A stretch of DNA of 64,000 bases from Burkholderiales bacterium (GCA_016223165.1 JACRPO010000007.1:558001-622000), one strand, 5' to 3'; positions 15,785-26,327 are shown, counted from the first letter of the stretch. Numbers and translations: made by a program. The notes: generated by a model from the letters alone, not told the origin.

Positions 15785-17554
15785 CTACTTGCGCACGACC
15801 ACGTAGGCCGAGCTGCGGTTGCCGGCCGCGTCGACCGCCACCGCCTGCAGCGTATGGCTGCCGCTCTTCGCCTTGCGGGTATTCCACTTGTAGCTGAGCG
15901 TGCCGCCGGTCGTGCCGGCGACCTGCACGCCGTTGATGAACAGCGTCGTGCGCAGCCCCGAGGTGCCGCGGTCGTCGCTGGCGGCGACCTCGATGGTCAC
16001 GGTGCCGCTCACCGTGGAGCCGTCGGTCGGCCGCAGCAACCGGACCACCGGGGCGGTGGTGTCCGCCGCCACGGCGTTGGCCACCTTGACCGTCATCGCG
16101 CCCGACCCCCTGGCGTTGCCGGCGGCGTCGAACGCGTAGGCCTCCAGCGTCGCGTCGCCGTTGGCCGTGGCTGTGGAATCCCAGGCGAACTGGTAGGGGG
16201 CGGACGTGTCCGTAGCGACGGTCCGGCCACCGACGCGCAGTTCCACCCGATTCACGCCGACGTTGTCGATGGCGTTGACATCCACCGCCACGAGGCCGGC
16301 CAGCACCGATCCCGCTGCGGGCGAGGTGATCGCCACCGACGGCGCCTGCGTGTCCGCCGGGACCGTGCCCCGGGCGGCGCTCACCCCGGCGGAGGCATTC
16401 ACGCGGCCGTGGCCGTAGTAGATGTCACGGCCGGCGGCGCCGAGGTCGGTGGCGGACGCGTACAACAGGCTCTCGATCTGCGATGGCGAGAGCTCGGGGC
16501 GCGCGCTCATCATCAGCGCCACCACGCCGGCCGCGACGGGGCTCGCGAACGAGGTGCCCCACCATTGCCCATAACCGCCACCGCGCGTCGTCGTCCAGAT
16601 GTAATCGCCCGGCGCCGAGAGGGTGACGTAGCTGCCGTAGCTCGACCACGACGCGAGGGTGTCGGCGCTGCCCGTCGCGGACACGACGACCATCGTTCGG
16701 TCCTGCGGTAGGCCCGCATCGCTGCCGGTGTTGCCCGCGGCCACGACGAGCAGCCCGCCCTTGCTGCGCAGGTAGTTGGCCGCCGTCTGGATGGTGGCGT
16801 TGCCCGGCGCGCCGGAGATGCTGAGGTTGGCGACGCGCGCACCGCGGTCGGCGGCCCAGGAGATGCCCTGCGCGATCGTGCTGGCCGAGGCATAGCCGTT
16901 CGCGTCGGTGACGCGGATCGGCATGATCTTCGCCGCGCCGGCCACCGAGGCGACGCCGATGCCGTTGTTGAAGGTGGCCGCGGCCGCCCCGGCGACGGCG
17001 GTGCCGTGACCTTGCACGTCGCTGCTGTCGGCGTTGTTGTCGTGGAAGTTCCATCCCGCCACCATCTGCGCAGCGAGGTCCGGGTGCGCGGCGTCGACAC
17101 CGGTGTCGAGGATCGCGATGGTCACCCCTTGGCCGCTCGCGGTCTCCCAGGCGGTCGGCGCGTCGATGCGCGCAAGGTGCCAGGCGCTGCCGAGGTAGGG
17201 GTCGTTGGTGGTCGCGGCCAGCTTGAAGCGCATGTCCAGTTCGGCGAACTTGACCATCGGGTTGCGGGCCAGCGCATTGCGCACGGCCACTTCGGACGCC
17301 CCGTTGGGCAGCTCCACGACGTGCAGGTCGGTCTGGCCGATGCGGTGGCCCTTGCCGCCATTGGTGGCGAGGATCCCGGCCAGCTTCTCGTCGCTGACTC
17401 CCGGCCGGGCCGAGACGATGACGCGACCCTTCACGTAGCCCTCGGTCATCGCCGTGCTCTGGGCCGAGGCGAGAGGCGTGAAGGCGGCGGCCGCGACGAA
17501 GGCCGAGAGGGCGGCCATCGCCAGCGCAAAGCGCGCGTTCTTTTCGTTGGACAT
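15785..17554 (-). CDS. Secreted S8 family serine peptidase (subtilase)
   Basis: Extracellular subtilisin-like protease of 589 aa. ATG 17554 (MSNEKN) gives a normal Sec signal peptide (about residues 1-31, ending ASAQ). A propeptide of the inhibitor I9 type follows (about 42-110), then the catalytic domain with Asp150 (AILDTGVD), His183 (GHGTAVAG), oxyanion Asn275 (AAGN) and Ser335 ([11 protein letters not shown]). After the catalytic domain come two bacterial Ig-like domains, each opening with an APxV motif, which probably aid surface or substrate binding. No PEP-CTERM or autotransporter domain is seen. It lies on the same strand upstream of the PEP-CTERM gene, separated by 249 bp that contain the sigma-54 site. 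Confidence 0.92.
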   Translation of the reverse strand: MSNEKNARFALAMAALSAFVAAAAFTPLASAQSTAMTEGYVKGRVIVSARPGVSDEKLAGILATNGGKGHRIGQTDLHVVELPNGASEVAVRNALARNPMVKFAELDMRFKLAATTNDPYLGSAWHLARIDAPTAWETASGQGVTIAILDTGVDAAHPDLAAQMVAGWNFHDNNADSSDVQGHGTAVAGAAAATFNNGIGVASVAGAAKIMPIRVTDANGYASASTIAQGISWAADRGARVANLSISGAPGNATIQTAANYLRSKGGLLVVAAGNTGSDAGLPQDRTMVVVSATGSADTLASWSSYGSYVTLSAPGDYIWTTTRGGGYGQWWGTSFASPVAAGVVALMMSARPELSPSQIESLLYASATDLGAAGRDIYYGHGRVNASAGVSAARGTVPADTQAPSVAITSPAAGSVLAGLVAVDVNAIDNVGVNRVELRVGGRTVATDTSAPYQFAWDSTATANGDATLEAYAFDAAGNARGSGAMTVKVANAVAADTTAPVVRLLRPTDGSTVSGTVTIEVAASDDRGTSGLRTTLFINGVQVAGTTGGTLSYKWNTRKAKSGSHTLQAVAVDAAGNRSSAYVVVRK

Positions 17555-17792
17555 GTGCCGGGCCGGGTGGGGGTTTTCAGGTCGCACGGCGCTGGAACGG
17601 CCACCCTGCCCGACACAGTCTGCCCGCGCGGCGCCCGCGGGCAGGACCTCGACCGTAAGCAACTGCATCGCCGCCGCCGAAGGGTCGATTTGCCTCGGCA
17701 GGCGTGAGGGCGCGGTCGCCACCGGACGGCCATCCGTGAATCAGGCCGTCACATCTATTTCGTCTGCGCGGGCAATCCAGATAATCCGCGCC

Positions 17793-18698
17793 GTGCAGAA
17801 CTCACGCTTGCCAGGTCGCCTCCCGCACTACCTCGACCTCGTCCGCTGGGACCGACCCGCCGGGTGGCTGCTGCTGCTGTGGCCGACGCTCTCGGCGCTG
17901 TGGATCGCCGCCGACGGCTGGCCGGGCTGGAAGCTCTTCATCGTCTTCGTCGCCGGCACCGTGCTGATGCGCAGCGCCGGCTGCAGCTTCAACGATGTCG
18001 CCGACCGCGAGTTCGACCGCCACGTCAAGCGCACCGCGCGGCGTCCGGTGACGAGCGGCGCGGTCTCGGTGCGCGAGGCGCTCACGCTCGGCGCGGTGCT
18101 CGCGCTCTGTGCCTTCGCATTCGTGCTGACGACGAGCCCGGCGGCCATCATGCTCAGCGTCGTGGCGCTGGCCGTGACGCTCGTCTACCCGTTCTCGAAG
18201 CGCTTCGTCTCGATGCCGCAGGCCGTGCTCGGCGTCGCGTTCAGCTTCGGCATCCCGATGGCCTTCGCGGCGGCGCAGGGCAGCAGCGAGTGGCGCATGG
18301 CGGCCATCCCGGAGGCGGTGCCACCACACGCCTGGTGGCTGCTCGTCTCCAACCTCTTCTGGGTGCTCGCCTACGACACCGAATACGCGATGGTCGACCG
18401 CGACGACGACCTGCGCATCGGCATGAAGACCTCGGCCATCACGCTCGGCCGCTTCGACGTGGCGGCGGTGATGGCGTTCTACGGCGTGCACCTCGCGAGC
18501 TGGGCCGGGCTCGGCCGAGCGCTCGGCCTCGGCGGCTGGTTCCTTGCCGGCATCGGCGCCGCCTCGGTGCAGGCGCTGTGGCACTACACGCTCATCCGCG
18601 AGCGCACGCGTGAAGGCTGCTTCAAGGCCTTCCGGCAGAACCACTGGCTCGGCTTCGCCGTGTTCGCCGGCGTTGCCGTCGATCTCGCACTGCGCTGA
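17793..18698 (+). CDS. ubiA: 4-hydroxybenzoate octaprenyltransferase
   Basis: Integral membrane prenyltransferase that joins a polyprenyl chain to 4-hydroxybenzoate in ubiquinone biosynthesis. The 301-aa product shows the first Asp-rich motif NDxxDxxxD (residues 67-75, NDVADREFD) and the second motif in [12 protein letters not shown], both binding Mg-prenyl diphosphate, with about eight hydrophobic helices. No ATG is available; GTG at 17793 fits the family's usual length of about 290 residues. No good ribosome site is visible. It is divergent from the subtilase gene and converges on proC. Confidence 0.93.
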   Translation: MQNSRLPGRLPHYLDLVRWDRPAGWLLLLWPTLSALWIAADGWPGWKLFIVFVAGTVLMRSAGCSFNDVADREFDRHVKRTARRPVTSGAVSVREALTLGAVLALCAFAFVLTTSPAAIMLSVVALAVTLVYPFSKRFVSMPQAVLGVAFSFGIPMAFAAAQGSSEWRMAAIPEAVPPHAWWLLVSNLFWVLAYDTEYAMVDRDDDLRIGMKTSAITLGRFDVAAVMAFYGVHLASWAGLGRALGLGGWFLAGIGAASVQALWHYTLIRERTREGCFKAFRQNHWLGFAVFAGVAVDLALR

Positions 18699-18765
18699 GC
18701 GCTACCGGCACGGCGCCGCAGGAAACCGGGCGACTTGGCAACCGGGCCACTGAACGGCAGCGCGA

Positions 18766-19638
18766 TCAGCCACGGCCGAACTCCTCGCCGAGCACCTGCG
18801 CGCGCCGCTCGGCGGCGCGCAGCGCCTTCACGATGGCGGCCTTGACGCCGTCGGCTTCCAGCGACGTGATGGCCGCATGTGTGGTGCCGCCCTTGGAGGT
18901 GACCTGGGCGCGCAGCGTCTCGACGGGCTCGTTCGAGCGCCGCGCCAGCTCGGCGGCGCCGTCGAAGGTGGCGATGGCGAGGCGGCGCCCCTGCTCGGCA
19001 CTCAGGCCCATCTGCACGGCCGCGTCGATCATCGCCTCGAGCACGTAGAAGACATAGGCCGGGCCGGAGCCCGACACCGCCGTCACGGCGTCGAGATCGG
19101 CCTCGCGCGGCAGCCACACCGTGGCCCCGGTCGGCGCGAGCAGCGCCTCGACGCGCGCGCGCTGCGCCTCGCTCACCGCCGCTGTCGCGAAGAGGCCCGC
19201 GATGCCGCGGCCGATCAGCGCCGGCGTGTTGGGCATCGCCCGCACGACCGCGGCCTGCGTCGCCGGCAACCCGATCGCGCGCGCGAGCGCATCGGTGCGG
19301 ATGCCCGCCATCACCGACAGCTGCAACGCCCCGCGCACGAAGCCCGCGCACGGTGCCGCCGCCTCGGCAAAGAGCTGCGGCTTCACGGCCCAGACCACCG
19401 TGCCGGCGCGGGCCAGGCGCTCGTCGGCCGCAGCCTGCGCGCGCACGCCGAACGCCTGCGCCAGCTTGTCGCGTTGCGCCTCGAAGGGCTCGACGACGAC
19501 GATGTCGGCGCTTGCGCGGCCCGCGGCCAGCAGGCCGCCAATGAGCGCCGACGCCATGTGGCCGCCGCCGATGAAGGCCACGACGTCGGCGCTGCGCGTG
19601 CCCGGGTCGAGCGAGGTGGATGGCGTTTCGGTGAGCAT
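18766..19638 (-). CDS. proC: Pyrroline-5-carboxylate reductase
   Basis: Catalyses the last step of proline biosynthesis, NAD(P)H-dependent reduction of 1-pyrroline-5-carboxylate. The 290-aa product has the N-terminal Rossmann motif FIGGGHMAS (about residues 22-30), the VVRAMPNTPA segment, and the C-terminal dimerisation signature with SGSGPAYVF and TSKGGTT. ATG 19638 gives the family's normal length; the open frame extends upstream without homology. It is divergent from the glutamate dehydrogenase gene across 259 bp. Confidence 0.95.
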   Translation of the reverse strand: MLTETPSTSLDPGTRSADVVAFIGGGHMASALIGGLLAAGRASADIVVVEPFEAQRDKLAQAFGVRAQAAADERLARAGTVVWAVKPQLFAEAAAPCAGFVRGALQLSVMAGIRTDALARAIGLPATQAAVVRAMPNTPALIGRGIAGLFATAAVSEAQRARVEALLAPTGATVWLPREADLDAVTAVSGSGPAYVFYVLEAMIDAAVQMGLSAEQGRRLAIATFDGAAELARRSNEPVETLRAQVTSKGGTTHAAITSLEADGVKAAIVKALRAAERRAQVLGEEFGRG

Positions 19639-19897
19639 GCGGCCAGTGTAGTCAGCCCATGCAAAGGTGGCATGGCCGAGGCGCGCCGCAGGGCCCACAA
19701 GCGCAGGGCCCGCGGCTACAGTGCGCGCCTCGCCTCCTGCGCAATCGCCGGGCGCGCGGCGATCCCGCGCCGCACGGCTTGGCGGCCTCACGGCTTCCCG
19801 GCTTCCCTGCCCCGGCTTCGCAACGACCCGGCCACACGCCCGTTCCCCGCGCGCCCGCACGACCCACGCGCGGCGTGCACACACCAAGGCCCACACG

Positions 19898-21175
19898 ATG
19901 AGCTTCTCCAACCTCTCCTACGTCCAGCCCACCACCGAAAGCCCCTGGGGCACCTACCTCGGGCAGATCGACCGCGTCGTGCCCTACCTCGGCCGCCTGG
20001 CGCGCTGGACCGATACGCTGCGCCGCCCCAAGCGCAGCCTGATCGTCGACATCCCGATCGAGATGGACGACGGCCGCATCGCGCACTACGAGGGCTTCCG
20101 CGTCCAGCACAGCCTCACGCGCGGCCCCGGCAAGGGCGGCGTGCGCTACCACCCCGATGTCACGCTCGAGGAGGTGATGGCGCTGGCGGCGTGGATGAGC
20201 ATCAAGAACGCCGCCGTCAACCTGCCCTACGGCGGCGCCAAGGGCGGCATCCGCGTCGACCCCAAGCAGCTCTCGCTGAAGGAACTGGAGAAGATCACGC
20301 GCCGCTACACGAGCGAGATCGGCATCATCATCGGGCCGCAGCAGGACATCCCGGCGCCCGACGTGAACACCAACGCGCAGATCATGGCGTGGATGATGGA
20401 CACGTACTCGATGAACGTCGGTGCCACCGCCACCGGCGTCGTCACCGGCAAGCCGCTGCACCTGGGCGGCAGCCTCGGCCGCGTCAAGGCCACCGGGCGC
20501 GGCGTCTTCGTCACCGGGCGCGAGGCGGCGCGCCGCCTCGGCCTCGACCTGCAAGGCGCACGCGTGGCGGTGCAGGGCTTCGGCAACGTCGGCAGCTCGG
20601 CGGCCGAGTTGTTCCACCAGGCCGGCTGCAAGATCGTCGCTGCGCAGGACCACACCGGCACCATCTTCAACGCCAGCGGCTTCGACCTCGCCGAGCTCGT
20701 GCCGCATGCGAAGAACACGGGCGGTGTCGCCGGCTTCAAGGGCGGCGACAAGATCGCCAACGACGACTTCTGGAACGTCGAGACCGACATCCTCATCCCG
20801 GCCGCCCTCGAGGGTCAGATCGACGTCGCGCGGGCGAGGAAGCTGAAGACGAAGCTGGTGCTCGAAGGCGCCAATGGCCCCACCCACACCGCCGCCGACG
20901 ACGTGCTTGCCGAGCGCGGCATCCTCGTCGTGCCCGACGTCATCTGCAACGCCGGCGGCGTGACGGTGAGCTACTTCGAGTGGGTGCAGGACTTCAGCTC
21001 GTTCTTCTGGACCGAGGACGAGATCAACGTGCGCCTGGACAAGATCATGGTCGGCGCGCTGAGGAACATCTGGGACGCGGCCGACCGCCACAAGATCACG
21101 CTGCGCACGGCCACCTTCGCGGTGGCGTGCGAGCGCATCCTGGCCGCGCGCGAGGAGCGGGGCCTGTACCCCTGA
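19898..21175 (+). CDS. gdhA: Glu/Leu/Phe/Val dehydrogenase (glutamate dehydrogenase)
   Basis: Hexameric-type amino acid dehydrogenase of 425 aa, most likely NAD(P)-dependent glutamate dehydrogenase linking 2-oxoglutarate and ammonia to glutamate. Substrate-binding landmarks are [11 protein letters not shown] (about 76-86) and PYGGAKGGI (about 110-118, catalytic Lys), followed by a Rossmann domain with VQGFGNVGS. The start ATG 19898 matches family length; the open frame runs further upstream only because of GC bias. The 259-bp upstream region holds several repeats of a GGCTTCC-like word but no confident promoter. It faces proC divergently, both in the glutamate family pathway. Confidence 0.93.
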   Translation: MSFSNLSYVQPTTESPWGTYLGQIDRVVPYLGRLARWTDTLRRPKRSLIVDIPIEMDDGRIAHYEGFRVQHSLTRGPGKGGVRYHPDVTLEEVMALAAWMSIKNAAVNLPYGGAKGGIRVDPKQLSLKELEKITRRYTSEIGIIIGPQQDIPAPDVNTNAQIMAWMMDTYSMNVGATATGVVTGKPLHLGGSLGRVKATGRGVFVTGREAARRLGLDLQGARVAVQGFGNVGSSAAELFHQAGCKIVAAQDHTGTIFNASGFDLAELVPHAKNTGGVAGFKGGDKIANDDFWNVETDILIPAALEGQIDVARARKLKTKLVLEGANGPTHTAADDVLAERGILVVPDVICNAGGVTVSYFEWVQDFSSFFWTEDEINVRLDKIMVGALRNIWDAADRHKITLRTATFAVACERILAAREERGLYP

Positions 21176-21232
21176 GGCGACGGCTGGCGCCGCTACCATG
21201 GCCGGCCCGCCATAGCCGAAGGAAAGAACTCC

Positions 21233-22225
21233 ATGCACCGCCGTCGTCTCGTTGCCGCCACCGTCGCATGCGCTCTTGGCCTGGGGCTCGCGCAGGGTGC
21301 GGGCGCGCAAACCCAGACCGCGCCGGCCTGGCCGAGCCGGCCGGTGCGGATCGTCGTGCCCACGGGCCCCGGCAGCAGCCTCGACCTCATCGTGCGCGCC
21401 ATGGGCGACAAGCTCGCGGCGCGCTGGGGCCAGCCGGTAGTGGTGGAGAACAAGCCCGGCGCCGGCGGCATGCTCGGCGTCGACGTGGCGGCCAAGGCCA
21501 CCGACGGGCATACGCTGGCGATCGGCTTCAACGGCCCCATCGCCTTCGGGCCGTTCCTCTACCGCAAGATGCCCTACGACCCGGCGAAGGACCTGGTGCC
21601 GGTGATCATGACGACGAGCCAGCCCAACGTGCTCGCCGTCAACGCCGACAAGGTGCCCGCGAAGACCGTGGCCGAGTTCGTCGCCTGGGCCAAGGCGCAG
21701 CAGGGCAAGGTCAACTACAGCTCGCTCGGCAACGGCAGCTCGGCGCACCTGACGATGGAGTTGCTGATGGCCGAGGCCGGGTTCACCGGCACGCACGTGC
21801 CCTTCAACGGCAGCCCGCCGGCGGCGATGGCAGTGGCGCAGGGCGAGGCCGATGCCACCTTCATGGTCGCGCCGGCGCTGATGCCGCACGTGCGCAACAA
21901 CAAGGTGCGCCTGCTGGCCGTGAGCAGCGCGCAGCGGCCGGAGAGCCTGAAGGAGCTGCCGGCGCTCTCGGCCAGCGGCTACCCCAACGTCGAATCGCTG
22001 GCGTGGAACGGCCTGTTCATGCCCGCCGGCACGCCCGACGCGGTGGTGTCGCGCATCAACGCCGACGCCAACGCGGTGTTGCAGGACGCCGCCGTGAGGC
22101 AGGCGCTCCAAGCCCAAGGGCTGACGATCGTCGGCGGCAGCGCGGCCGACTTCCGGCGGGCCATCGACGGCGACGTCAAACGCTGGGGGCCGGTGATCAC
22201 GCGGCTGGGCGTCAAGCTCGACTGA
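21233..22225 (+). CDS. Bug family tripartite tricarboxylate transporter substrate-binding protein
   Basis: Periplasmic solute receptor of 330 aa of the Bug/TctC family greatly expanded in Burkholderiales. A signal peptide (1-25, ending GAGA) precedes the typical opening WPSRPVRIVVPTGPGSSLD, the VVENKPGAGG motif and the family's central and C-terminal segments. It probably binds a small organic acid. A strong GAAGGAAAG ribosome site lies before ATG 21233. No TctA/TctB membrane genes are nearby, which is usual for orphan Bug proteins. The following genes encode a molybdenum hydroxylase, so it may deliver a related substrate, but this is inference. Confidence 0.92.
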   Translation: MHRRRLVAATVACALGLGLAQGAGAQTQTAPAWPSRPVRIVVPTGPGSSLDLIVRAMGDKLAARWGQPVVVENKPGAGGMLGVDVAAKATDGHTLAIGFNGPIAFGPFLYRKMPYDPAKDLVPVIMTTSQPNVLAVNADKVPAKTVAEFVAWAKAQQGKVNYSSLGNGSSAHLTMELLMAEAGFTGTHVPFNGSPPAAMAVAQGEADATFMVAPALMPHVRNNKVRLLAVSSAQRPESLKELPALSASGYPNVESLAWNGLFMPAGTPDAVVSRINADANAVLQDAAVRQALQAQGLTIVGGSAADFRRAIDGDVKRWGPVITRLGVKLD

Positions 22226-22375
22226 AGGCGCTTCTCGCCCCGGCTGCGCGGCGAGCCCGGGATCGGCGCGCGGCCTCATGAGGGAGCTGAAAGAGCCCCC
22301 GCCAGCAGAGTGGCGCGCGGCGCAGTAAAACCGCGCCCCGTCCTTCCATCACGCCACCCACGGCGCGGGGATCCC

Positions 22376-22834
22376 ATGACCACGCTCACGCTCAACGGCA
22401 AGTCCACCACGGTCGACGCCGACCCCGCCACGCCCATCCTCTGGGCGCTGCGCGACACGCTCGGCATGACCGGCACCAAGTTCGGATGCGGCATGGCGCA
22501 GTGCGGCGCCTGCACCGTGCATGTCAACGGCCGCGCCACGCGCAGCTGCGTCACGCCGCTGTCGGCCGCCTCTGGCGCGCAGCTCACCACCATCGAGGGC
22601 GTGCAGGCCGACCGCGTCGGCCAGGCCGTCATCGACGCCTGGGTGAAGCACGACGTTGCGCAGTGCGGCTACTGCCAGAGCGGCCAGGTGATGGGCGCCA
22701 CGGCGCTGCTCAAGCGCATCAAGAAACCGAGCGACGCGCAGATCGACGAGGCGATGGCCGGCAACGTCTGCCGCTGCGGCACCTACCAGCGCATCCGCGC
22801 CGCCATCCACGACGCCGCCAAGGCGCTGGCCTGA
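22376..22834 (+). CDS. iorA: (2Fe-2S)-binding subunit of xanthine-dehydrogenase-family enzyme (IorA-like)
   Basis: Small electron-transfer subunit (152 aa) of a molybdenum hydroxylase. Four cysteines of the plant-type 2Fe-2S cluster appear in the N-terminal half (C38, C43, C46, C58), and the second cluster in the helical C-terminal domain (QCGYCQSGQ and CRCG). ATG 22376 fits the family start. It is followed 12 bp later by the molybdopterin subunit, forming an IorAB-type two-subunit enzyme that lacks a separate FAD subunit, so electrons probably pass to a cytochrome or the quinone pool. Confidence 0.9.
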   Translation: MTTLTLNGKSTTVDADPATPILWALRDTLGMTGTKFGCGMAQCGACTVHVNGRATRSCVTPLSAASGAQLTTIEGVQADRVGQAVIDAWVKHDVAQCGYCQSGQVMGATALLKRIKKPSDAQIDEAMAGNVCRCGTYQRIRAAIHDAAKALA

Positions 22835-22846
22835 AGGGAGAGCGCG

Positions 22847-25126
22847 ATGATCCTCGACAAGTACCTGACGCAGGCCGCCACCCAAGGCCTCCCTGGCCTC
22901 CCTGGCCTCCCGCGCCTTTCGCAGACCGCGCCGCTCTCGCGCCGCCAGTTCGTGACGATGTCCTTCGGCGGCGCCGTCGGCCTCGCCTTCCTGCCGCTGG
23001 CGCCGAAGCCGGTGCACGCGCAGGCCGCCGCCAAGGAGGTGCCGCCCGGCCAGAAGCCCACCGAGGCGCCCGGCGCCTTCGTCAGCATCGCCCGCGACGG
23101 CACGACGACGGTCCTGTGCAACCGCATGGACATGGGCCAGGGCATCGAGACGGCGCTGGCCATGATCTGCGCCGAAGAGCTCGACGCCGACTGGGCGCGT
23201 GTGCGCACCGGCTTCGGCAACCAGCAGCCCAACTACGTCGACCCGGCGATGGGCATGCACCTCACCGGCGGCAGCAACTCGGTGAAGAACAGCTACGCGC
23301 AGTACCGCGAGCTCGGCGCGCGCACGAAGGCGATGCTGCTGGCCGCGGCGAGCAAGCAGCTCGGCGTGCCGCCGGCGCAGCTCACGGCCAGCAACGGCGT
23401 CGTCAGCGGCGGCGGCAAGTCGGCGACCTACGGCGAGCTTTTCGAGGCGGCGATGAAGGAGCCGATCCCGGAGAGGGTGACGCTGAAGAACCCGGCCGAC
23501 TTCAAGCTCGTCGGCAAGGCGCAGGGCCTGAAGGTCTCGCGTGCCAAGAGCAGCGGCCAGCAGACCTACGCCATGGACCTGCGGCTGCCCGGCATGCTCA
23601 CCGCGGTGATCGAGCGCCCGCCGGTGTTCAACGGCAAGTTCGCCGGCTTCTCGGCCGAGGCGGCGCTGAAGGTGAAGGGTGTGCGCGCCGTGCTGCCGGT
23701 GGACCTCGACCGCGGCGGCCGCGGCATGGCGATCGTCGCCGACGGCTACTGGGCGGCCAAGCTCGGCCGCGAAGCGCTCAAGGTCGACTGGGACCTCGCG
23801 GGCGTGGAGAAGGCCGACACCGACAAGCTCGTCGCGCAATACCGGGAACTCGCGAAGAAGCCCGGCCTGCCGGCGCCGCAGCCGCACTTCAAGGCCGACC
23901 TCGGACCCCTGGCCGGCGCGCCGAAGAAGCTCGTCGCCGAGTTCGTCTTCCCCTACCTCAACCACGCGCAGATGGAGCCGCTCGCCTGCACCGTGGACCT
24001 GCAGGCCGACAAGTGCACCATCCACGCCGCCTCGCAGATGCCCGGCGTCGACGCCGGCGCCGCGGCCGCGGTGCTGGGCTTCAAGCCCGAGCAGGTGGAG
24101 ATCGTCGTGCAGATGGCCGGCGGCGGCTTCGGCCGCCGCGCCACGCCCACCGGCGAATGGGTGCGCGAGGCGGTGGGCGTGGCCAAGGCGCTTGCCGCCG
24201 ACGGCAAGCGCGCGCCCGTGAAGGTGGTGTGGAGCCGCGAAGACGACATGAAGGCCGGCTACTACCGCCCGCTCACCGTGCACCGCGCCGAGATCGGCTA
24301 CGACGCGCAGGGCAAGGTGCTGGCCTGGGACCACCGCATCGTCAGCCAGAGCATTCTTGCCGGCAGCCCGTTCGAGGCCTTCATGGTGCAGCAGGGCGTG
24401 GACATGACCACGACCGAAGGCATGCGCGAGCCCTATGCGATCCCGATGCAGCTCACCGTGCATCACCCGAAGGTGAACGTGCCGGTGCTGTGGTGGCGCA
24501 GCGTCGGCAGCACGCACACGGCGTTCGTGATGGAGACGCTGCTCGACGAGATCGCGCTCGCCACGAAGCAGGACCCGGTGGCCTACCGCATGAAGCTGAT
24601 GGCGGGCGACAACGGCGCCAGGCACCGCGCCGCGCTGCAGCTGGCGGTGGACAAGAGCGGCTACGGCAAGAAGAAACTGCCCGCCGGCACCGCTTTCGGC
24701 GTGGCCGTGCACGAGAGCTTCGAGTCGGTGGTGGCCTATGTCGTCGAGGCGCGCGCCGCGGGCCAGGGCAAGGGCGCCAGGCCGCGGCTCGTGCGCGTGA
24801 CCGCCGCCGTGCACTGCAACTTCTGCGTCAACCCGAAGACCGTGGAAGCGCAGGTGCAGGGCTCGGCGACGATGGCGCTCGCGACGACGCTGCCCGGCCA
24901 CGCCATCACGCTGAAGGACGGGGTCGTGCAGCAGAGCAACTTCCACCAGTTCATGCCGGCGCGCATCACCGATGCGCCGGTGGTGGAGGTGCACATCGTA
25001 CCGAGCAGCGATCCGCCCAAGGGCATGGGCGAGCCGGCACTGCCGCCGCTGGCGCCGGCCTACGCCAATGCCCTGGCGCGACTGACCGGCACGCGCCAGC
25101 GCCAGTTGCCGTTCGCGATGGCGTGA
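22847..25126 (+). CDS. iorB: Molybdopterin-binding subunit of xanthine-dehydrogenase-family enzyme (IorB-like)
   Basis: Catalytic subunit (759 aa) of an isoquinoline 1-oxidoreductase/aldehyde oxidase-type molybdenum hydroxylase that hydroxylates N-heterocycles or aldehydes using water. A twin-arginine signal (SRRQFVTMSFGGAVGLAFLP, about 25-45) indicates folded export to the periplasm, as for other IorB proteins. Molybdopterin-domain landmarks include MGQGIETALA, GGGFGRR and the C-terminal GEPALPPLAPA with its catalytic Glu. The N-terminus holds a 9-bp triplicated unit encoding GLPGLPGLP. The ribosome site AAGGGAGAG is strong. The substrate is not predictable. Confidence 0.9.
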   Translation: MILDKYLTQAATQGLPGLPGLPRLSQTAPLSRRQFVTMSFGGAVGLAFLPLAPKPVHAQAAAKEVPPGQKPTEAPGAFVSIARDGTTTVLCNRMDMGQGIETALAMICAEELDADWARVRTGFGNQQPNYVDPAMGMHLTGGSNSVKNSYAQYRELGARTKAMLLAAASKQLGVPPAQLTASNGVVSGGGKSATYGELFEAAMKEPIPERVTLKNPADFKLVGKAQGLKVSRAKSSGQQTYAMDLRLPGMLTAVIERPPVFNGKFAGFSAEAALKVKGVRAVLPVDLDRGGRGMAIVADGYWAAKLGREALKVDWDLAGVEKADTDKLVAQYRELAKKPGLPAPQPHFKADLGPLAGAPKKLVAEFVFPYLNHAQMEPLACTVDLQADKCTIHAASQMPGVDAGAAAAVLGFKPEQVEIVVQMAGGGFGRRATPTGEWVREAVGVAKALAADGKRAPVKVVWSREDDMKAGYYRPLTVHRAEIGYDAQGKVLAWDHRIVSQSILAGSPFEAFMVQQGVDMTTTEGMREPYAIPMQLTVHHPKVNVPVLWWRSVGSTHTAFVMETLLDEIALATKQDPVAYRMKLMAGDNGARHRAALQLAVDKSGYGKKKLPAGTAFGVAVHESFESVVAYVVEARAAGQGKGARPRLVRVTAAVHCNFCVNPKTVEAQVQGSATMALATTLPGHAITLKDGVVQQSNFHQFMPARITDAPVVEVHIVPSSDPPKGMGEPALPPLAPAYANALARLTGTRQRQLPFAMA

Positions 25127-25334
25127 GGGCCCGGCGGCGTGCTCGCGCGCCGCCGCGGTCGCACGCTTCCGGCGCCGACTCGCTGGGTCGCAGGGGCGGG
25201 GTCACCCCCGGGCCGCTACCATGGCAGCCCCGCTGACGGATCGCCACAGGCCCGGCACCGCCACCCGCCTAGCCCGCCCGACTCGCTCCCCGTCACTTTC
25301 CACCCGCCGTCTGCCTGCTCCGAGTCCGATCGCC

Positions 25335-26327
25335 ATGAGCGCCAAGAGCCCGAATCCGTTCTCCGCCGAGGCCTCCTTCGGCATGGGTTACCAGATGGGC
25401 GGCCAGCCCGCGGCCGGCGGCGCGGCCCCGGCGGCGCCGGCCGCACCCGACGCAGGCCCGCTCGAACTGGTCTTCGATGTCACCGAGGCCGATTTCGAGG
25501 CCCGCGTCCTCGAGCCCTCGCTCGACGTGCCGGTGCTGCTCGACTGCTGGGCCCCCTGGTGCGGGCCCTGCCGCTCGCTCGGGCCGGTGCTCGAGAAGGT
25601 CGTCACGAGCCTCGGCGGGCGCGTGCTGCTGGCCAAGATCAACACCGACGAGGCGCCCAACATCTCGGCGGCGCTGCGCATCCGCAGCATCCCGCTCGTC
25701 GTGCTCTTCATCGGCGGCCGCCCGGTGGACCAGTTCGTCGGCGCACTGCCCGAGGGGCAGATCCGCCAGTTCCTCGACAAGCACTTGTCCAAGCTGGCGC
25801 CGCCCGGCTCGCCGGTGGACGACTTGCGCAAGGCCGCCGCCGAGGCGACCGACCCGGGCGAGGCCGAGGCGTTGCTCAGAGAGGTGCTGTCGGTCGACCC
25901 GGCGCATGCCGCCACGTTGATGGACCTCGCCGAGCGCGCCATCGCCGGCGGCAACCTGGCGGAGGCTGCCAAGCTGCTCGAGCGCGTCAAGCCCGAGGCG
26001 CGCGGCGACCGCCACCCGGCGCTCGTCAAGCGCATCGAACTGGCGAAGAACCGGCCGCCCGGCGACGCGCCGGCGTTCGCTGCGCGCATCGCCGCCAATG
26101 CCAAGGACTTCGAGGCCCGCTTCGGGCTCGCCGCGCTGCAGGTGTACGAAGGCGACTTCGGCGCCGCCTTCGACCAGCTGCTCGAGGTGGTGCTGCGCGA
26201 CAAGGACCCTGCGCCCGAGGGCTGGCGCGAGCGCGCGCGCAGGCAGCTCGTCGAATGGTTCGCCGTCTGCCCAGACGCCGAGGCGGTGAGCCGGGGACGG
26301 CGCTACCTCGGCATGTACCTCAACTGA
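25335..26327 (+). CDS. Thioredoxin with C-terminal TPR region (CnoX/YbbN-like)
   Basis: Cytoplasmic protein of 330 aa with an N-terminal thioredoxin domain (about 45-150) containing active site WCGPC (75-79) and a C-terminal helical TPR-like half, the arrangement of CnoX/YbbN holdases that protect and hand substrates to GroEL or DnaK. E. coli YbbN lacks the full CxxC; here both cysteines remain, so it may also be redox active. The first ~40 residues are Ala/Gly/Pro-rich. ATG 25335 is preferred over upstream in-frame codons since homology begins there. It lies 73 bp before the MalT-like regulator. Confidence 0.88.
   Translation: MSAKSPNPFSAEASFGMGYQMGGQPAAGGAAPAAPAAPDAGPLELVFDVTEADFEARVLEPSLDVPVLLDCWAPWCGPCRSLGPVLEKVVTSLGGRVLLAKINTDEAPNISAALRIRSIPLVVLFIGGRPVDQFVGALPEGQIRQFLDKHLSKLAPPGSPVDDLRKAAAEATDPGEAEALLREVLSVDPAHAATLMDLAERAIAGGNLAEAAKLLERVKPEARGDRHPALVKRIELAKNRPPGDAPAFAARIAANAKDFEARFGLAALQVYEGDFGAAFDQLLEVVLRDKDPAPEGWRERARRQLVEWFAVCPDAEAVSRGRRYLGMYLN

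Noticed and set aside
17454..17792. Upstream extension of the ubiA reading frame
   Set aside because: It is antisense to the subtilase signal region and has no homology; GTG 17793 gives the normal UbiA length.
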